From Anseranas semipalmata (lineage: Eukaryota; Chordata; Aves; Anseriformes; Anseranatidae), in NCBI GenBank assembly GCA_013399115.1, contig VXAA01003373.1:126250-190249 (forward strand): a DNA stretch of 64,000 nucleotides, in the 5' to 3' direction. Under the pieces are notes generated by a model. The model had not been told where the DNA came from. It saw only the letters and a program-made list of their open reading frames with translations, and searched no databases. Made by a program: the position numbers and the translations under genes. Shown here one piece after another: positions 14,497-27,548 of the stretch (position 1 is the first letter of the stretch; each line of letters begins with the position of its first letter).

Positions 14497-14725
14497 CTAT
14501 AATAATAAGTAATAGTAATTATTAAAAATAATAATTAATAATTAACAATATAATTACATATTAATTTAATATAATAAATATTATAAATATATTATAAATT
14601 GTATATAATATAATATATATAAATAGATACTATGATATATAATTAATTTAATTATATATTAATTATATTAATTAATATAAATTAATATGATTATTATTAT
14701 TATTAATTAAAATAAGTGTTAATAA
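14497..14725. repeat. AT-only low-complexity tract
   Basis: About 230 bp composed almost entirely of A and T, built from TTAAT, ATTAA and TATA words with many short palindromes (for example ATTAATATTAAT-like sequence around 14650-14700). It is consistent with an expanded, degenerated (TAA/TTA)n repeat. No coding content. Confidence 0.85.
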
Positions 14726-15652
14726 TTAGCACTTTTAGCAGCAATGTTAAAAATAAACTTTTTTTCTAGTTTTCAGTAAATATCATAAATACAGTAGTGT
14801 ATTGCTAATAAACTTAGTTTATTGACAGCTTTCCATCTAATTTTCAGGTTGATTTGTTTACTAGGACTGCATTACAACATAGTCAAAATATTTTCCCAAA
14901 TTTATGGGCTGCAGTCTGATTTTCTGAAGAGTTTTCAACTCAATTACCGTTATCTTACCTTTAATTAGTTTTTTGTGGACAAATAACCTTTCACTGATTT
15001 TAATTAGTGAGGATTTTGTTCTGTGAAAGCTAATTAATTCATTAAAGTCTTTTTAAACATTGGGATTTCTCCTAACAGTACTTGTTTGTTTAGAACTTGG
15101 CAATTATTTAATCTGGGTTTGAAGTTAAAGAGATATTAGAGATTTTAAAGAGTTAAACAGACACTAGTCTGTTGTGCAATACCCACCATAAATCATAGCC
15201 AAAAAAATATGTTTTCCCCTTCCCTTCAAATAAAAATAGCTTCACTTGCTTTTATATTTGCTTTCTTTGTGGCAAGAATTACTATCTTCTTTCAGTCTGA
15301 AATTTAAAATATGTTTTATACCAAAAGTATCTTAAGATATTGCAGTTGTATCATAAATCTAACAATATTGACTTAGGATTTGCAGTTGACGGGTAATCAA
15401 AGCGGGTAATCAAAAGCATTTAAGCATCAAGGTAAATTTGTGATGTGTGGTTTGTAACATGAAAAGAACATGGAATAGTTACACTATTGAGTTTATTGTT
15501 TAATTTAAACTTACTCTGTTTTTAAGCAACATTGCAGTTACCACAGAATAAAGATTACTTTAAGGGAGAGTTCTTGCTAAATATGTTAATGGATTTAATG
15601 ATTTCCTGACTATTTTTATGTCCTGAAATGTTTGTGAAATTCTGCATTAAAT

Positions 15653-16421
15653 TTTTCTGGGTCCTGCACCTAGGGCAGAATAACCCCATGCACCAGTACA
15701 GGTTGGGAGTTGACCTGCTGGAAAGCAGCCCTGCGGAGAGGGACCTGGCAGTCCTGGTGGACAGCAGGTTAACCATGAGCCAGCAATGTACCCCTGTGGC
15801 CAAGAAGGCCAATGGTATCCTGGGGTGCATTAGGAGAAGTGTTGCCAGCAGGCCGAGGGAGGTGATCCTCCCCCTCTGCTCAGCCCTGGTGAAGCCACAC
15901 CTGGAGCATTGTGTCCAGTTCCAGGCTCCCCAGTACGAGAGGGACATGGAGCTCCTGGAGTGGGTCCAGCGGAGGGCTACAATGATGATCAGGGGAGTGG
16001 AGCATCTCTCATACGAGGAGAGGCTGAGAGAGCTGGGCCTGTTTAGCTTGGAGAAGAGAAGACTGAGAGGGGATCTTATCAGTGTGTACAAATATCTGAA
16101 GGGAGGGTGTCAAGAGGATAGGGCCGGACTCTTTTCAGTGGTGCCCAGCGACAGGACAAGAGGCAATGGGCACAAACTGAAACACAGGAAGTTCCAGCTG
16201 AATATGAGAAAACACTTTACTGTGGGGGTGACAGAGCACTGGCACAGGTTGCCCAGAGTGGTTGTGGAGTCTTCTTCTCTGGGAATATTCAAAACCTGCC
16301 TGGATGCCATCCTGTGCAATGTGCTCTAGGTGACAGAGTTTGGCAGGGGGATTGGACTAGATGATCTCCAGAGGTCCCTTCCAACCTCAACCGTTCTGTG
16401 ATTCTGTGATTCTGTAATTTC
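15653..16421 (+). mobile_element. CR1 LINE, 5'-truncated copy with intact ORF2 tail
   Basis: 3' end of a chicken-repeat-1 non-LTR retrotransposon. The reading frame is open from about 15653 to the stop at 16327-16329. It encodes the last 220 or so residues of ORF2, the region downstream of the reverse transcriptase catalytic core: [83 protein letters not shown] and [12 protein letters not shown] short 3' UTR follows with TTGGACTAGATGATCTCCAG and TTCCAACCTCAACC, ending in ATTCTGTG repeats at about 16395-16420, the typical CR1 end. All upstream ORF1, endonuclease and catalytic RT sequence is missing. The uninterrupted frame suggests a relatively young copy. It is non-autonomous. Confidence 0.95.
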
Positions 16422-18480
16422 TATTTTTATCTGTTTTCTAAATACCATCAGAAAAGCAAAACAAAACAAGACCAACAACAAAAACACCTTTTAGTCCTTT
16501 TTTATTTTATACAAAATGTTACTGTGCTTGCAGTTTTTTTAATTATGTAGTAGTGCATAGCCATACATATATATGAGATAATAATAACTATTTATTAAAT
16601 TAAACACATAATAGTAAAGATATTGGTATTTCCTTAAGGAAGATAACCCAATCATACTTGAAAACTAAGGAACATACTAACGATGTGTCATTTCAAGAAA
16701 ATGAAATTTGATACAGAGACAGACTATAACGGCAAGCATAACCATTGGAAGTTAGGATTTTGTTAGAGTTTAGGCAACCTGATTGTGTTTTAGCAAGTTG
16801 AATAAGTACAAGCTTGGAAGGAGCTGAGACTGGACTGCCTTTTTTTTTTTTTTTTTTTTTTTTTTCCCAGCACAACATATACCTTTGAAATAAACTCAGT
16901 TGATGTCTGCCGGTGGTGTTATTTTAAATAGGAAAGGTGTTTGACTAGGAGTAATAAGTAGTATTTTGCAATGTGTTGCAGTTACATGTTATGATAGAGA
17001 GATTTCACATCACTGAAGAATAAAATGAGTCCCTCTTTCTGACAGGGAGAAGATGATTATGTCAAGCACAATGGAAATGATTCAATGAAATATGATTTCT
17101 TGGAAATCAGTGGCCTGTCAGTGGTATAATACATATTTGACTGATGTCCAAATACAGCAGCTGAGAAACCCAGAAATTAGCATGCATGCACATGTTAAAA
17201 TTTTTAATTGAATACTCCATCATAGCAAAGCTTGGCAGAAAGCAAAATCATTAGCAGGTGTAGTTCATTAATAAAAGTCAGTCCCATGTATAACTGTACT
17301 TAATTTCATGCTATATATTAAGTAACAATTATGATTATCCAACAAACATTTATTATTAGCTACTTTATTATGGCCACACGTAATCTAGAGGAAAGACATA
17401 CAGGGTCACTGACATGTTTACTAATAGCTCCTACTTTAGTTTCCGGCCACTAAAATGTGGTGATAATTAATATAAGGTTTGTCAAAATACACTACTTTGG
17501 AAATAAATACATTGTATTCTAACATAAATCAAAAGATAGAGGTGTGCTGCCTTAAAGTTTCGTTATCGAGGACTTAAAGATCTTCAGCAACTAAGGAAAA
17601 AAAAAAAGGGGTCTACTTTGGAGTTTACTGATGTGGGGTTAAGATTCTTGAACTTTCACTGAAAGTGCCAGTGTTTTATTAAGAAGCCATGAGAGAAATG
17701 CATAATGAAGTAATTATCCTTAATATGGGTCCTTTTTTGGAAAAAAAATACTGCATGGTGTAAAGTGGTAGACAATTTATAAGCACTTTGGAACAAGGTT
17801 GAAGAAAACCTTTGTGTTCATTCTACACCACACCTAATGAGGCATAGTCGTAGGTATTGATTTATCTGTTAAGTTTGTGTATGTAAGTCACTCAGATGTG
17901 GGAAAAAAAGCTGACAATAAAACTTCCTTAGCCTACAGACATGCAGAGCCCAGAGACTAAGCTGTAACATTACCTAATTGTCACACTGCCCTGAAGAATG
18001 TGTACAATAGTTTGATGTATTCAAGTTCTAAAACCTTTTTATACAAGTTGGATTTTTAAGTGATAACTAAATGAAATTAATTCTACAATTAAGGTCTCTG
18101 AAACTACACATTGTGTAAATTACTAATCTAAGAACAATTACACTAGTGAAAAATTGTCATATCTGTATCGTTCTGAGAGGTAGACTAGTAATTATGGCAT
18201 TAATGCTTTCTCTTTGTCTTATAGCTGCCAAAAATATAAAAACACTGAATCATGACTGGAAATGTCTTCTCAGCAAAATAATCTCAACCAAATAAAGATA
18301 TATGACAGCAGATAATGCTTGCAGTAGCTAAAGAACATCAGCTGTTTGATTAAATAAATAAAGAGCCTACCAAAGCAGAGCACAGTACTAGGAAGACATC
18401 TGTACCACTGATACAAGCTATTTAAACTATTTCATAGTTTAAACTATACTGGAACAGTTACTTATAGTTTGGGTTGTGTT
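16422..18480. other. Intronic DNA without recognised gene
   Basis: AT-rich sequence containing a T run of about 25 at 16841-16865. I see no element or exon. Confidence 0.6.
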
Positions 18481-18662
18481 TTTTTCTCTTTCTCTTTCTC
18501 TTTCTCTTTCTCTTTCTCTTTCTCTTTCTCTTTCTCTTTCTCTTTCTCTTTCTCTTTCTCTTTCTCTTTCTCTTTCTCTTTCTCTTCTTTTTTCTTTTTT
18601 CTTTTTTCTTTTTTCCTTTTTTTTTCCTTTCTTTCTCTTTTTTTTTTTTTTCATTTTTTTTT
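18480..18662 (+). repeat. Polypyrimidine tract enclosing the hexanucleotide array
   Basis: About 180 bases that are almost all T or C on the + strand: first the TTTCTC array, then irregular T runs spaced by C. In the KLHL1 sense orientation the transcript would be U/C-rich. Such mirror-symmetric tracts can form triplex (H-DNA) structures and bind polypyrimidine-tract proteins. Function here is unknown. Confidence 0.9.
18484..18586. repeat. (TTTCTC)n hexanucleotide array, about 17 units
   Basis: Nearly perfect tandem TTTCTC units on the + strand (GAGAAA on the other). Low-complexity frames on both strands (SLSLS, FSFSF, EREREK) are artefacts of the repeat. Confidence 0.97.
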
Positions 18663-19108
18663 AAGACTAATGGCAGGAATTCCTCTTAGATGTCATTTCC
18701 TTCTATGTCTTCACCCTTCACCCCATCCTTCAATTTCCAGATATGGTGTTGTTGCCACTCTGGTGGCAAAAATTATGCTACATACCAACAAATCCCGAGG
18801 ATTTGAAACCCATTTCAGGTTTGCTGAAATTGCCCTATAGCTATTCTAATTTAAGTCAAGAAATGAACAGTCCTAATGATTTTACAGATTACAACATTGC
18901 TCAGAGGTACCATACCATAATGCAGTCGTTTGAGCTCTACATGAAACATAGAGAAGCCAGGCATGAAATTATGACTGGTTTTGTTGCTCCTACATACACA
19001 TTCTATTGAGTGCAGTTTTATTGTACCATTATGTCTGTGGCTTGAGTAGATATAAAGTGCTTGGAGAAAAATCTTAGTATAGCTTCAGTATAGCTCTTCT
19101 GTACTGAA

Positions 19109-19411
19109 GGATTGGTTTCTTCTCCCACGTGTCCGGTGATAGGACGAGGGGGAATGGGCTTGAGTTGCACCAGGGGAGGTTTAGGTTAGATATTAGGAAA
19201 AATTTCTTTACTGAAAGGGTTGTGAGGCATTGGAACAGGCTGCCCGGGGAAGTGGTCGAGTCACCATCCCTGGATGTATTTAAAAGATGTTTGGATGTAG
19301 AGCTTAGCGACATGGTCTAGTGGAGGTCTTGTTAGTGTTAGGTCATAGGTTGGACTAGGTGATCTTGAAGGTCTCTTCCAACCTAAAGGATTCTGTGATT
19401 CTGTGATTCTT
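19109..19411 (+). mobile_element. CR1 LINE 3' fragment
   Basis: About 300 bp of CR1 3' end. It encodes the ORF2 C terminus ([59 protein letters not shown], stop at about 19318-19320), then the 3' UTR with TTGGACTAGGTGATCTTGAA, TTCCAACCTAAAGG and the ATTCTGTG tail. It is a different subfamily from the copy at 15.7 kb, judged by the [15 protein letters not shown] sequence and the UTR wording. Confidence 0.93.
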
Positions 19412-21720
19412 CAATTACCACGTTTGATTTCTTGAGAAAGAAATTTAAATGGAGTTATGTCTGTCTTGTATATATAGAACAATGGTTTATCATCAGAACT
19501 TTGACAACTTTGAAGTAGTAGTAGAAAACACAGATGAAGCCAGTGTATATTCATAACTTTCATTTAAACTAATATAGGCCAATTAAAGACAAAAAAATCT
19601 AAATACAACTCTAAAAGCTTGCAGTACCTACTTGTTTGCATTATTTCTGATTTTGGTTGTATAAGCCCAGAAAGCAGTCGTGAATATCTTTCTCTGGAAA
19701 GGCTGACACATAAAAGATGCAGAAGGCAAGGTTTCCCTTTTCTGACTCATGTGAAGTAACAGCATTAATATATTACCAGAACTTCACTTACCTAAGTAAG
19801 ATTACTTTCTTTTAAGTAGGCCTTAAAATGTCATTTTCCATTTAAATCAGGTAATATGTTTGCATTAATTTTTAGTTTATAAGATATATCACATTGCCTT
19901 TATACATTTTTTTTTTTTTAATGCACTCAGCTGTTGGCTGTTATAATGGCATTTTATCCAAAGAATGACAAAGAAATTAATGCAAATCTGTTTTTCTTTC
20001 TAATCTGGTGCTGAAAATGCAGGCAGTGTTACAGAGATTTTAAAGTAGGTTGCTTAAAAGTACATTTCTATTCTCTATTCTTATATTAATCTTCACCTTT
20101 CCAATTAATATTAGATTGATTAAGAGAGATTAATAAGTCAAAATATTCAAATGCACTGTTATCCTTTATAACATTATTATAGAATATAATTAATGCAATA
20201 TATTTTAATGTTTGGTATTGTGCTTAGAAGAACATTCATGACCAACAATGGTATAAGATTCCATTGCACATTTTCATTTTTAGTAAGTTTTATAGCTACA
20301 GAAATAATTAAAGTTATATGCTACATTCAGTGATAATATTTTCCACAGATACTGATCCATTAACTATTTTGAATGAATTAGCCATGGTAAAATATGTAAT
20401 CGAGTACTGAATAATCTGAGTAATAAAACTGAGTACTGAGTTTGAGAAATTACTCAGAATGTGGCTTTGTTAATCATATCTTGATGCTTTTTGATCACTT
20501 TATAAGGTCTTCAGAGGTTCTTGACAATGTAATATTTTTAATCCCTTTTTAAAGACTCATAGCGAACTTTAATTTTTTGTCTTTTCAAGTCTATTGAACT
20601 AGAATTTTATTTTTATTCAAAAGTGAAAGAAATATATAAGTAGCAAAAATCTGCTGAAACATACTTCTGAATTATTATTTGAATAATCCTGTAATTCACA
20701 GCTGGGGTGTTCTCTATAGACTAGCTCCAGTTCAGATAATCAGAAAATGGAAGGCTCTTCAAATTAGTCCATATGCACTGAAATTAGTTTGGAGTTTGAG
20801 GGCACAAATTCAGCAAACAAAAGCAAGCACATTTAAAAAAAATCAAGTAGAGTTTTAAGCAGGCACTTTCAGAGATGCAAATAGCGAATAGGTTAGCCTA
20901 GTTTTTATCCATTAATTCTTAATTTTGAAGTGGTATGGAGTTCACTGAGACTAGTCCGGAGTGCACATTATAATTCTATAGACTTGGAAGATCAAGGGAC
21001 TAAATATTTGTAGGTTTTTCACTTTTTCATATTCATAAATATTCCTTATAGTGTGAACATAAAATATAGCCAAGTAATCATTACTGGCATTCTTTAGAGT
21101 TGACCTGAGAGAGTAAGGGAATATATGCAATTTCTCTTATGTCCACAGCCATCAAAGATATGCAAAAGGTGTAAATAGTTTTTACCTCTATAAATATAAC
21201 CTATTGTTTGTTTCTTTTCTCTTCAATTTAAATAAAGAGTGGGAAAGAAGAGAATTAGAATGACCTCAGGAAAAAAAAAATGCTGTGATATGAGACTCTA
21301 GGAAATAAATTGGGCACATAAGCAGGAGACTTAGTGTTTTTACAAAATACTACTGAAGACTGCTCTTCAGTACATCAGCAATACATTAAATTGAATGTAG
21401 ATACAAACATAATTCATAAATCTAAAAATTTATTTTTTCATCACTGCAGCTAAGCTTCCAAAGGAGACTTTGTTGCTGCAATATTAAATACTGGAATGCT
21501 TTTTGTGAAAGTCCTAAGCAGCCAATACGTGGCATGTGAGGAAAATAAATGACTTTCTTTAAATCTTGCTTTTCTTTGTATGTGTTCCTGAAAGTGCCTT
21601 CATCTGCTTGGGAGTCACACAAAAGAGTGTCTTGTGCCTGTAAACATTCATGTCCATTGTAACACCTTTGCATGTGTCCTATGCAAAAACTCAGATTACC
21701 AAAGTCTAACTTCCCTGTGC
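19412..21720. other. Intronic DNA without recognised gene
   Basis: AT-rich sequence. I see no repeat family, exon or RNA gene. Confidence 0.6.
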
Positions 21721-21724
21721 TTTT

Positions 21725-21890
21725 TGTAGTTAGCTCAGTGGTCAGAGTCCTCACACTGGACTTGATTCCACCTCTGCCTGGTGAGGGGAAGGTCATACTT
21801 TGGAGTCAACAAACTAGTCTGTGGAGGGGAAGGAGAGTGAAAGTGTCTCAACTACTTCATCTTTCAATAAAACATAAGCCAAAGGCAGCC
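21725..21890 (+). repeat. Possible old tRNA-derived SINE (MIR-like)
   Basis: TAGCTCAGTGGT at 21731-21742 matches the tRNA A box (TRGCNNAGYNGG). GACTTGATTCC at 21759-21769 matches 8 of 11 positions of the B box (GGTTCGANTCC), followed by ACCTCTGCC as in tRNA-derived SINE heads. No tRNA cloverleaf or discriminator is apparent, so it is not a tRNA gene. The 3' limit is a guess. Confidence 0.4.
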
Positions 21891-21915
21891 AGCTACCAAA
21901 AGTTAACTTTCCTTT

Positions 21916-22424
21916 CATAGAGACATAGAATGGCTTGGGTTGGAAGGGACCTTAAAGATCATCTGGTTCCAACCCTCCTGCCATAGGCAGGGATGCCACC
22001 CACTACACCAGGTTGCCCAGGGCCCCATCCAGCCTGGCCTTGAACACCTCCAGGGATGGGGCATCCACATCTTCTCTGGGCAACCTGTTCCAGTGCCTCA
22101 CCACCCTCTGAGGAAAGAATTTCCTCCTATTATTTAATCCATATCTCCCACTTTTAGTTTAAAACCATTCCCCCTTGTCCTATCACTATCTGCCCATGTA
22201 AAAAGTCCCTCTCCATCTTTTTTGTAAGCCCCCTTTAAGTATTGAAAGGCCGCAATGAGGTCTCCCCAGAGCCTTCTCTTCTCCAGGCTGAACAACCCCA
22301 GATCTCTCAGCCTTTCTTCATAGGAGAGGTGCTCCAGCCCTCTGATCATCTTTGTGGCCCTCCTCTGGACCTGCTGTAACAGGTCCATATCTTTCTTGTG
22401 CTGGGGGCTGAGACCTGGATGCAG
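21916..22424 (-). mobile_element. CR1 LINE 3' fragment
   Basis: Reverse-oriented CR1. The + strand begins with the complement of the 3' tail (ATAGAATGGCTTGGGTTGGA, CTTAAAGATCATCTGGTTCC) and runs back into ORF2. On the minus strand 22134-22388 is open and reads [57 protein letters not shown] and [15 protein letters not shown]. Beyond 22388 homology continues to about 22424 in the segment preceding the double arginine. It is 5'-truncated at about 510 bp, with a frame break after the KVGD region. Confidence 0.94.
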
Positions 22425-24069
22425 TAAGAAAATCTGAATTCCAGGTTTTGTGCTTCAGTTCGGGTCAGACTTTGGATAACTGTGTGAAAAATCTTTAAAT
22501 CACACTGTACTGTTTGTGTTTACTGAACTGTAATGATTAGTCTAAAAAAATCACGTTTTTTCTGTTCTATAAGGTGAGCACTAATTATGCCACATGCTGC
22601 CCAGTAGCTCGGTGTAACTGTACCTAGTATTGTGGCTTTCGTTGAATATTCCATACGTACAGCTTCACAGATTAAGGGCGATATTTAACATCTAATATTT
22701 AACTAGGTGTGTACCTACCTTTTGAATTCAGAGGTCTAGTACATCACCCTTGCTGCCTGTTTGCAGACTCTGTAAATAATAGTTGCCTTTACAAATACTG
22801 TATTAGACCAAAACGATATTAATGGCTAGTTTTTTGTGCTAGCATGTGTGCATGAAAAAGACATTAGACCTTTTTCGTATTGAACATACTGTGAAGAACA
22901 TAGCTTGGGTCTGTGCAGGGTTAATAAGTGTTAGTTGTTATAGAATATGTAGTCCTAAATTGTTTGCCAGTTCAGTTCCCAGAGCAGAAGTGATCCTGTA
23001 GCATAGAAGCTGAATCTGTCACATTCATCTTAGGCAGGATCCACTGAATTGTCAATCTTAATTGCTGTTCTCAAGATTGGCACAAAATGTATTGACAATT
23101 CAAAACAGGGTGGCAAAATGGCATACACTTTATTCCTTTATTTCAGATGTATCTTTCCCCCTGGTTTGCAGATGCAGGCAGGCAAGTTGAGACTGTGAAA
23201 TCTGTGAGTATTACCCAAAGACGTGACACTCTACAGGTCTGTAATGAATAGCAGGAAGAGATGATTGTATGCTGCTTGCTACTGAATGCAGTGCAAGCTC
23301 CCTAAAAGCTTGCCTTGCAACAGGACATGGTTTGAAGCATCATTCATACAGCTCGCTAAATGGTGGTGGGGTGGCTGTGTGTGTTTATGTGTGTGAGTTG
23401 ATTTCCCCCTTCACCGAGTGTGCTATTTAACCAGAATTTTGAACTGGGATTTTTCAAGGATTCAGCTTCCCATAGTCTTTGATATGATTTCCATTGCAGT
23501 CATAGGGTGTTTTAAATGCTGACATCCTACCTATTCTGTGGAATATCAGCACATAATACGGTAACACACTGAAATTTTATTGAAATGGATGCTAAGCGCA
23601 GTAGTAATACAATACTTGCTTAGTCTTTTTTGTATGCCACTACCATCATTCACATATATAATTTCTGTTTGCATAAAGTACTTATATCATAAATTAAATA
23701 CTGGAAGAAAATGTCTCTTAATAAAAAACATATCTGCATCCTTGTATATCTGCATCCTTGTGCACACGCTCTGAATGAGTAACAAAGCCAGCTAATTTAT
23801 GTAGTTTATTCATATAGATATAGCCATTTGTCATGACAAGATAGTTAATGTATGACAGTAGCATCTCTCTTAGGCGTAATGTAAGCCATCCTTTCAGAAA
23901 ATTCAGCACTGTTGTAAGGAAGTAAGCAAAAGCAGTTTTAAAGGTATCGGCTATGGCTGTGGCTAGAATAGTGTCTCTCCTGTCCCATAATATGGAACAT
24001 GCCCTCACCTCTTCTCTTCCTTCTTTTTCTTCCTTCCCTCTTTTGGTATTCCCCCTAGTAAATCTGTGG
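22425..24069. other. Intronic DNA without recognised gene
   Basis: Ordinary intronic sequence with a small local duplication (ATATCTGCATCCTTGT twice near 23730-23762). No exon or transposon seen. Confidence 0.55.
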
Positions 24070-24222
24070 CTGCTTGTCACCATCCCTGTAAGTATTCAGA
24101 AGATGTGTAGATGTGGTGCTTAGGGTTTACTGGTAGACTCGGCAGCGCTAGGTTAACGGTTGGACTTGATGATCTTGGAGGTCTTTTCCAACCTAAGTGA
24201 TTCTATTATTCTATGATTCTTT
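24070..24222 (+). mobile_element. CR1 LINE 3' fragment, short and diverged
   Basis: About 150 bp of CR1 tail: TCACCATCCCTG, a weak remnant of the ORF2 end, TTGGACTTGATGATCTTGGA, GGTCTTTTCCAACCTAAGTG and a tail of ATTCTATTATTCTATGATTC. Same general subfamily as the copy at 19.1 kb but more mutated. Confidence 0.9.
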
Positions 24223-27200
24223 TAGGATCTGAAGCTGCATTATTCCTAGAGCAGTTATGGGGCTAACATAGAAGAGCTGATGTTACTGGTGTCAGTTTTA
24301 TGAAGTTGCAGTTGCTGGAGAATTACACACCACTGGTATCAGCAGCTAACAGATTTACAGGCAGAGCTGTCCGAAAGGTATGGAAGCTTTCCCTCCATAG
24401 GATATTAGAGGAGTCTCATGGGTCTTTTTTGCTTCAGCAGTTTCTGAATGTACAATCTTCAGTTCCTTTATTTGTAAAATTCTCATTCTGGGGGGGAGTA
24501 CGTGCATAAATGATGGGTGGTGATAAAACTACAAGTTATTTCATGTGCAGAACTTCTGAATTAAAATATTACCCGATATCAGTTCCTTGTTATACTTGTC
24601 TGAAACCATCCTCTTTATTTGCTTTGCCTTTGGCAGCACATAAGTTAGTCTCTACAAAATTCTACTGTGTTATATTTCATGTGTCTGTATAGTATAGGGA
24701 TACATACATACAGGGAAGTAAGCTGTTTAATATTCATTATTTTAATGAAAATTTTCAAAAATTCAAGTCAATACAATACAGTTGCATCTATCAGAATAGT
24801 TTTATAATTTGAAATATTAAACTGTCAGTGAATGTTATTTTGTCCAGACAGTAAAAATTGGTAAGGCCCTGTTATCAAAGACAGTTTGTCACTTTCAATT
24901 ATTAGCTTTTCGCCTTAGTTATATTCTCTATATTCACGTACTTGACTTAAAATTAAACTTAGTGAAACTCTGAATCTTACCCATGACTAAGTGAATTTGA
25001 ATAATGAAAAAAAATGCAGAAAGATTCAGTGCAAAATGATTATTTTTTAAGAATTCTGAAATGCTTAGCCGAATTTCTTATTTATTAAATGAACTGAAGT
25101 TAGCCCATACACATTAATTTTCATACAGGTGTATTTTATCTGTAAACTAGTTTTTATCATCCATCAAATTATCATTTATTAAAAAAACATACTTTCAATT
25201 GCAGTCAGCCTCACTGAAAGTTTATTCTTATTTGTGGGAAGCAGATTTGGTACCAGGCACATGACCTGAATCTCTTTGTTGACCTGGAAGGACAGTCTTG
25301 CAGCTGCTCACATTTTTTTCCCCTCTACAAGGGGTACTAAGACTGTGCATAACAATATTAATTCAACTTTATCTTCAGGCTTAAACTCAGTTCACTTTTT
25401 ATAGCTGAGTTATAAAGTGGTAACACCTTTGAAATTTGCCACCTGGTAAAAGGTGGCATTGGGGGATAAGAGAATTATTTTAATTTAGTAGGAGAACTGT
25501 TCTGGTGTATTATGTTTGAGCAGTCTAAGAAATTCAAAAAGGCTCAGCGCAGATCATCATCTGGAATAAGCCATCGCAACCACTTGGCTCCAAGGAGAGT
25601 GTGGCAGTCTGTGCTTTGTGTCCCCTTGAGTTTGTGTCTTTGCTAGTGCTGCTCAGCTGCTCAGTGCACAGTGGTATGAAATGCAATGCCATAAATATGT
25701 TGAGCTGTTAAGAAAGGAAGGAAAATCACCACTCATTTCCAGTATTGCATCTGCTTTTTGGGTTTCTTCCTGCAGCTCTCTACTTATTGCTACATTAAGC
25801 TAAAGGAATGAGTAGTCATCATGAGTACTTCACATCTGCAAGAAGATAGGACAATACATCTCCAACCTGTCATGTTTAGCTACTCATGGCAGCAGTATGA
25901 CAATCCTTTATGAAATCTTTACCCATTATCCCAGTCTTTCCAGCTAGTAACTCCCACTGTAATTTCTACAGTTGAGACAAAGTTCTTTCTCATCCAACTT
26001 AAACCTATCTGGTGGGTTGGTCTGCCATCAACAGCTACCTCATGAATTTTTATTATTTGCTACATTTATTAATGGATAGGATTAAGGGAAATGAAAAAAT
26101 ACTTCAAAAGAATCCATATAATTTATTATATTGAAAAAAAAACTACAGAAAATTGCATGCATGTTAAGAACAATGTAGAAAGAATATAATTTTGCTATAT
26201 TTTAGAAATGGGAGGACTTCAACTTTTGCAGGGAAGTAGAGTTTAAGTTGAAACTGTAACTTTGAATTTCTGAGTCATGATAATCTTTTTCATTCAACTT
26301 TTGGTAGAAATGTGGAATCAAATATGCTAGAAAATATTTAACCAAAGTATTAAAAAAAATTTATGATGACAATTCTGTGTTCATAGTGAAGGTGGTGTTT
26401 CCCTATTGCATTACCAGTTGGGTAATTAAAGTATGAATGCACTCTGAATGTATTACGAATACTTGATTCATGTATTAAGGTTTCTTGCTTTGTGTATTTG
26501 TCTGACATAAGAGGTTTGGAGACCATAAATCAACAAATGAGCAATTATTTTTTTCTTTTTTATTTTATTTTTTTAACATACATAATGGGAAGCAATCAGT
26601 CTGGCAAATATAAGGAATTTAATTTGGTCAGTGGCACATATTTATTTATTATTCATGGTTTGAGTCAAAATCTTCATTAACTGAGAATGAATGGTGAAAG
26701 AGCGCAATGATTTTGTTGGGACTGAGAGGAAGGAGGAAAGAATGCATGTCTGAAGAAGCAGTAGCCTTACTCCTGGTCTGAGGTTAAGCTGATTCCTTGC
26801 AGTAGGAATTTTGTCTACTTCTGTGATATTAAAAGGAAAGAGAAGGGAGGAAAGAAGAGCAGCTGGGCCATACTTTGATGAAAGAGGCTCCCTTGAGACT
26901 TGAGCTAGAAATAGAACTACTGAGAATAACTTAAGGAAAGGTTGTTGAGCTTCTCAGTTGTTCTCCAATAGCATATGTATTTAAAAATTGAGGTCTCCTG
27001 TGACATCTTTCCGTGTTTCTGTTTTTAGCAGGAATGGTTTGCCTCCTTTCAGGTGAGTGAATCATTGTGTAGATTTATATGCATCTAGTATCTGCTTGCT
27101 GGGCTTTGTACTTGTAAGCTCTCTGTTTCCTGTATCCTCGCAATTTAAAAAAATAAATAAATAAATTCAGACAGCAAGATCCAACATGACAAAAGACTGT

Positions 27201-27470
27201 TAGAAATATGAATGTGGAAAATATACCAGTAAATTTCCAAGCCATTAATTTATGTCTGAGTGTAGCTAGGAGAAATGTATATTCATTTAAGTTAATCATC
27301 AGATTTCCAAGACCATCTGGAACAAACTATTCCTTCTATCAATGCATGCAAAGCTGAAAAGGCCGTGGATGCACTGTTAGCTGTGTGGGGGAGACAGAGC
27401 ACTCCAGCGCATAGTCAGCATCTTTTCTCTGTTGTTGCATGGCAAGACTATTTAGAGGCAGAATAGGTCA
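24223..27470. other. Intronic DNA without recognised gene
   Basis: AT-rich sequence. Isolated frames of 60-74 codons only. Sequence just before the gap (27360-27470) is somewhat GC-richer but not recognised. Confidence 0.55.
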
Positions 27471-27508
27471 NNNNNNNNNNNNNNNNNNNNNNNNNNNNNN
27501 NNNNNNNN
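27471..27508. other. Assembly gap (38 N)
   Basis: Unknown bases followed directly by 12 A, so the gap probably sits on a homopolymer next to the LTR. Its true length is unknown. Confidence 0.98.
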
Positions 27509-27548
27509 AAAAAAAAAAAAAGGAAGCTTAATTGGGGTATTTGGCTAA

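Noticed and set aside
14497..14725. AT-only tract as a replication origin or matrix attachment region
   Set aside because: Composition alone does not support it. It reads as a degenerated simple repeat.
18439..18840. Serine/leucine, phenylalanine and arginine/glutamate-rich open frames
   Set aside because: Direct translations of the TTTCTC array and T-rich tract.
21422..21796. 124-codon minus-strand open frame
   Set aside because: It runs across the SINE-like segment with no domain, signal or conservation cue. Likely chance.
21731..21800. Functional tRNA gene
   Set aside because: Only promoter-like boxes are present. No paired acceptor stem or anticodon loop could be folded by eye.
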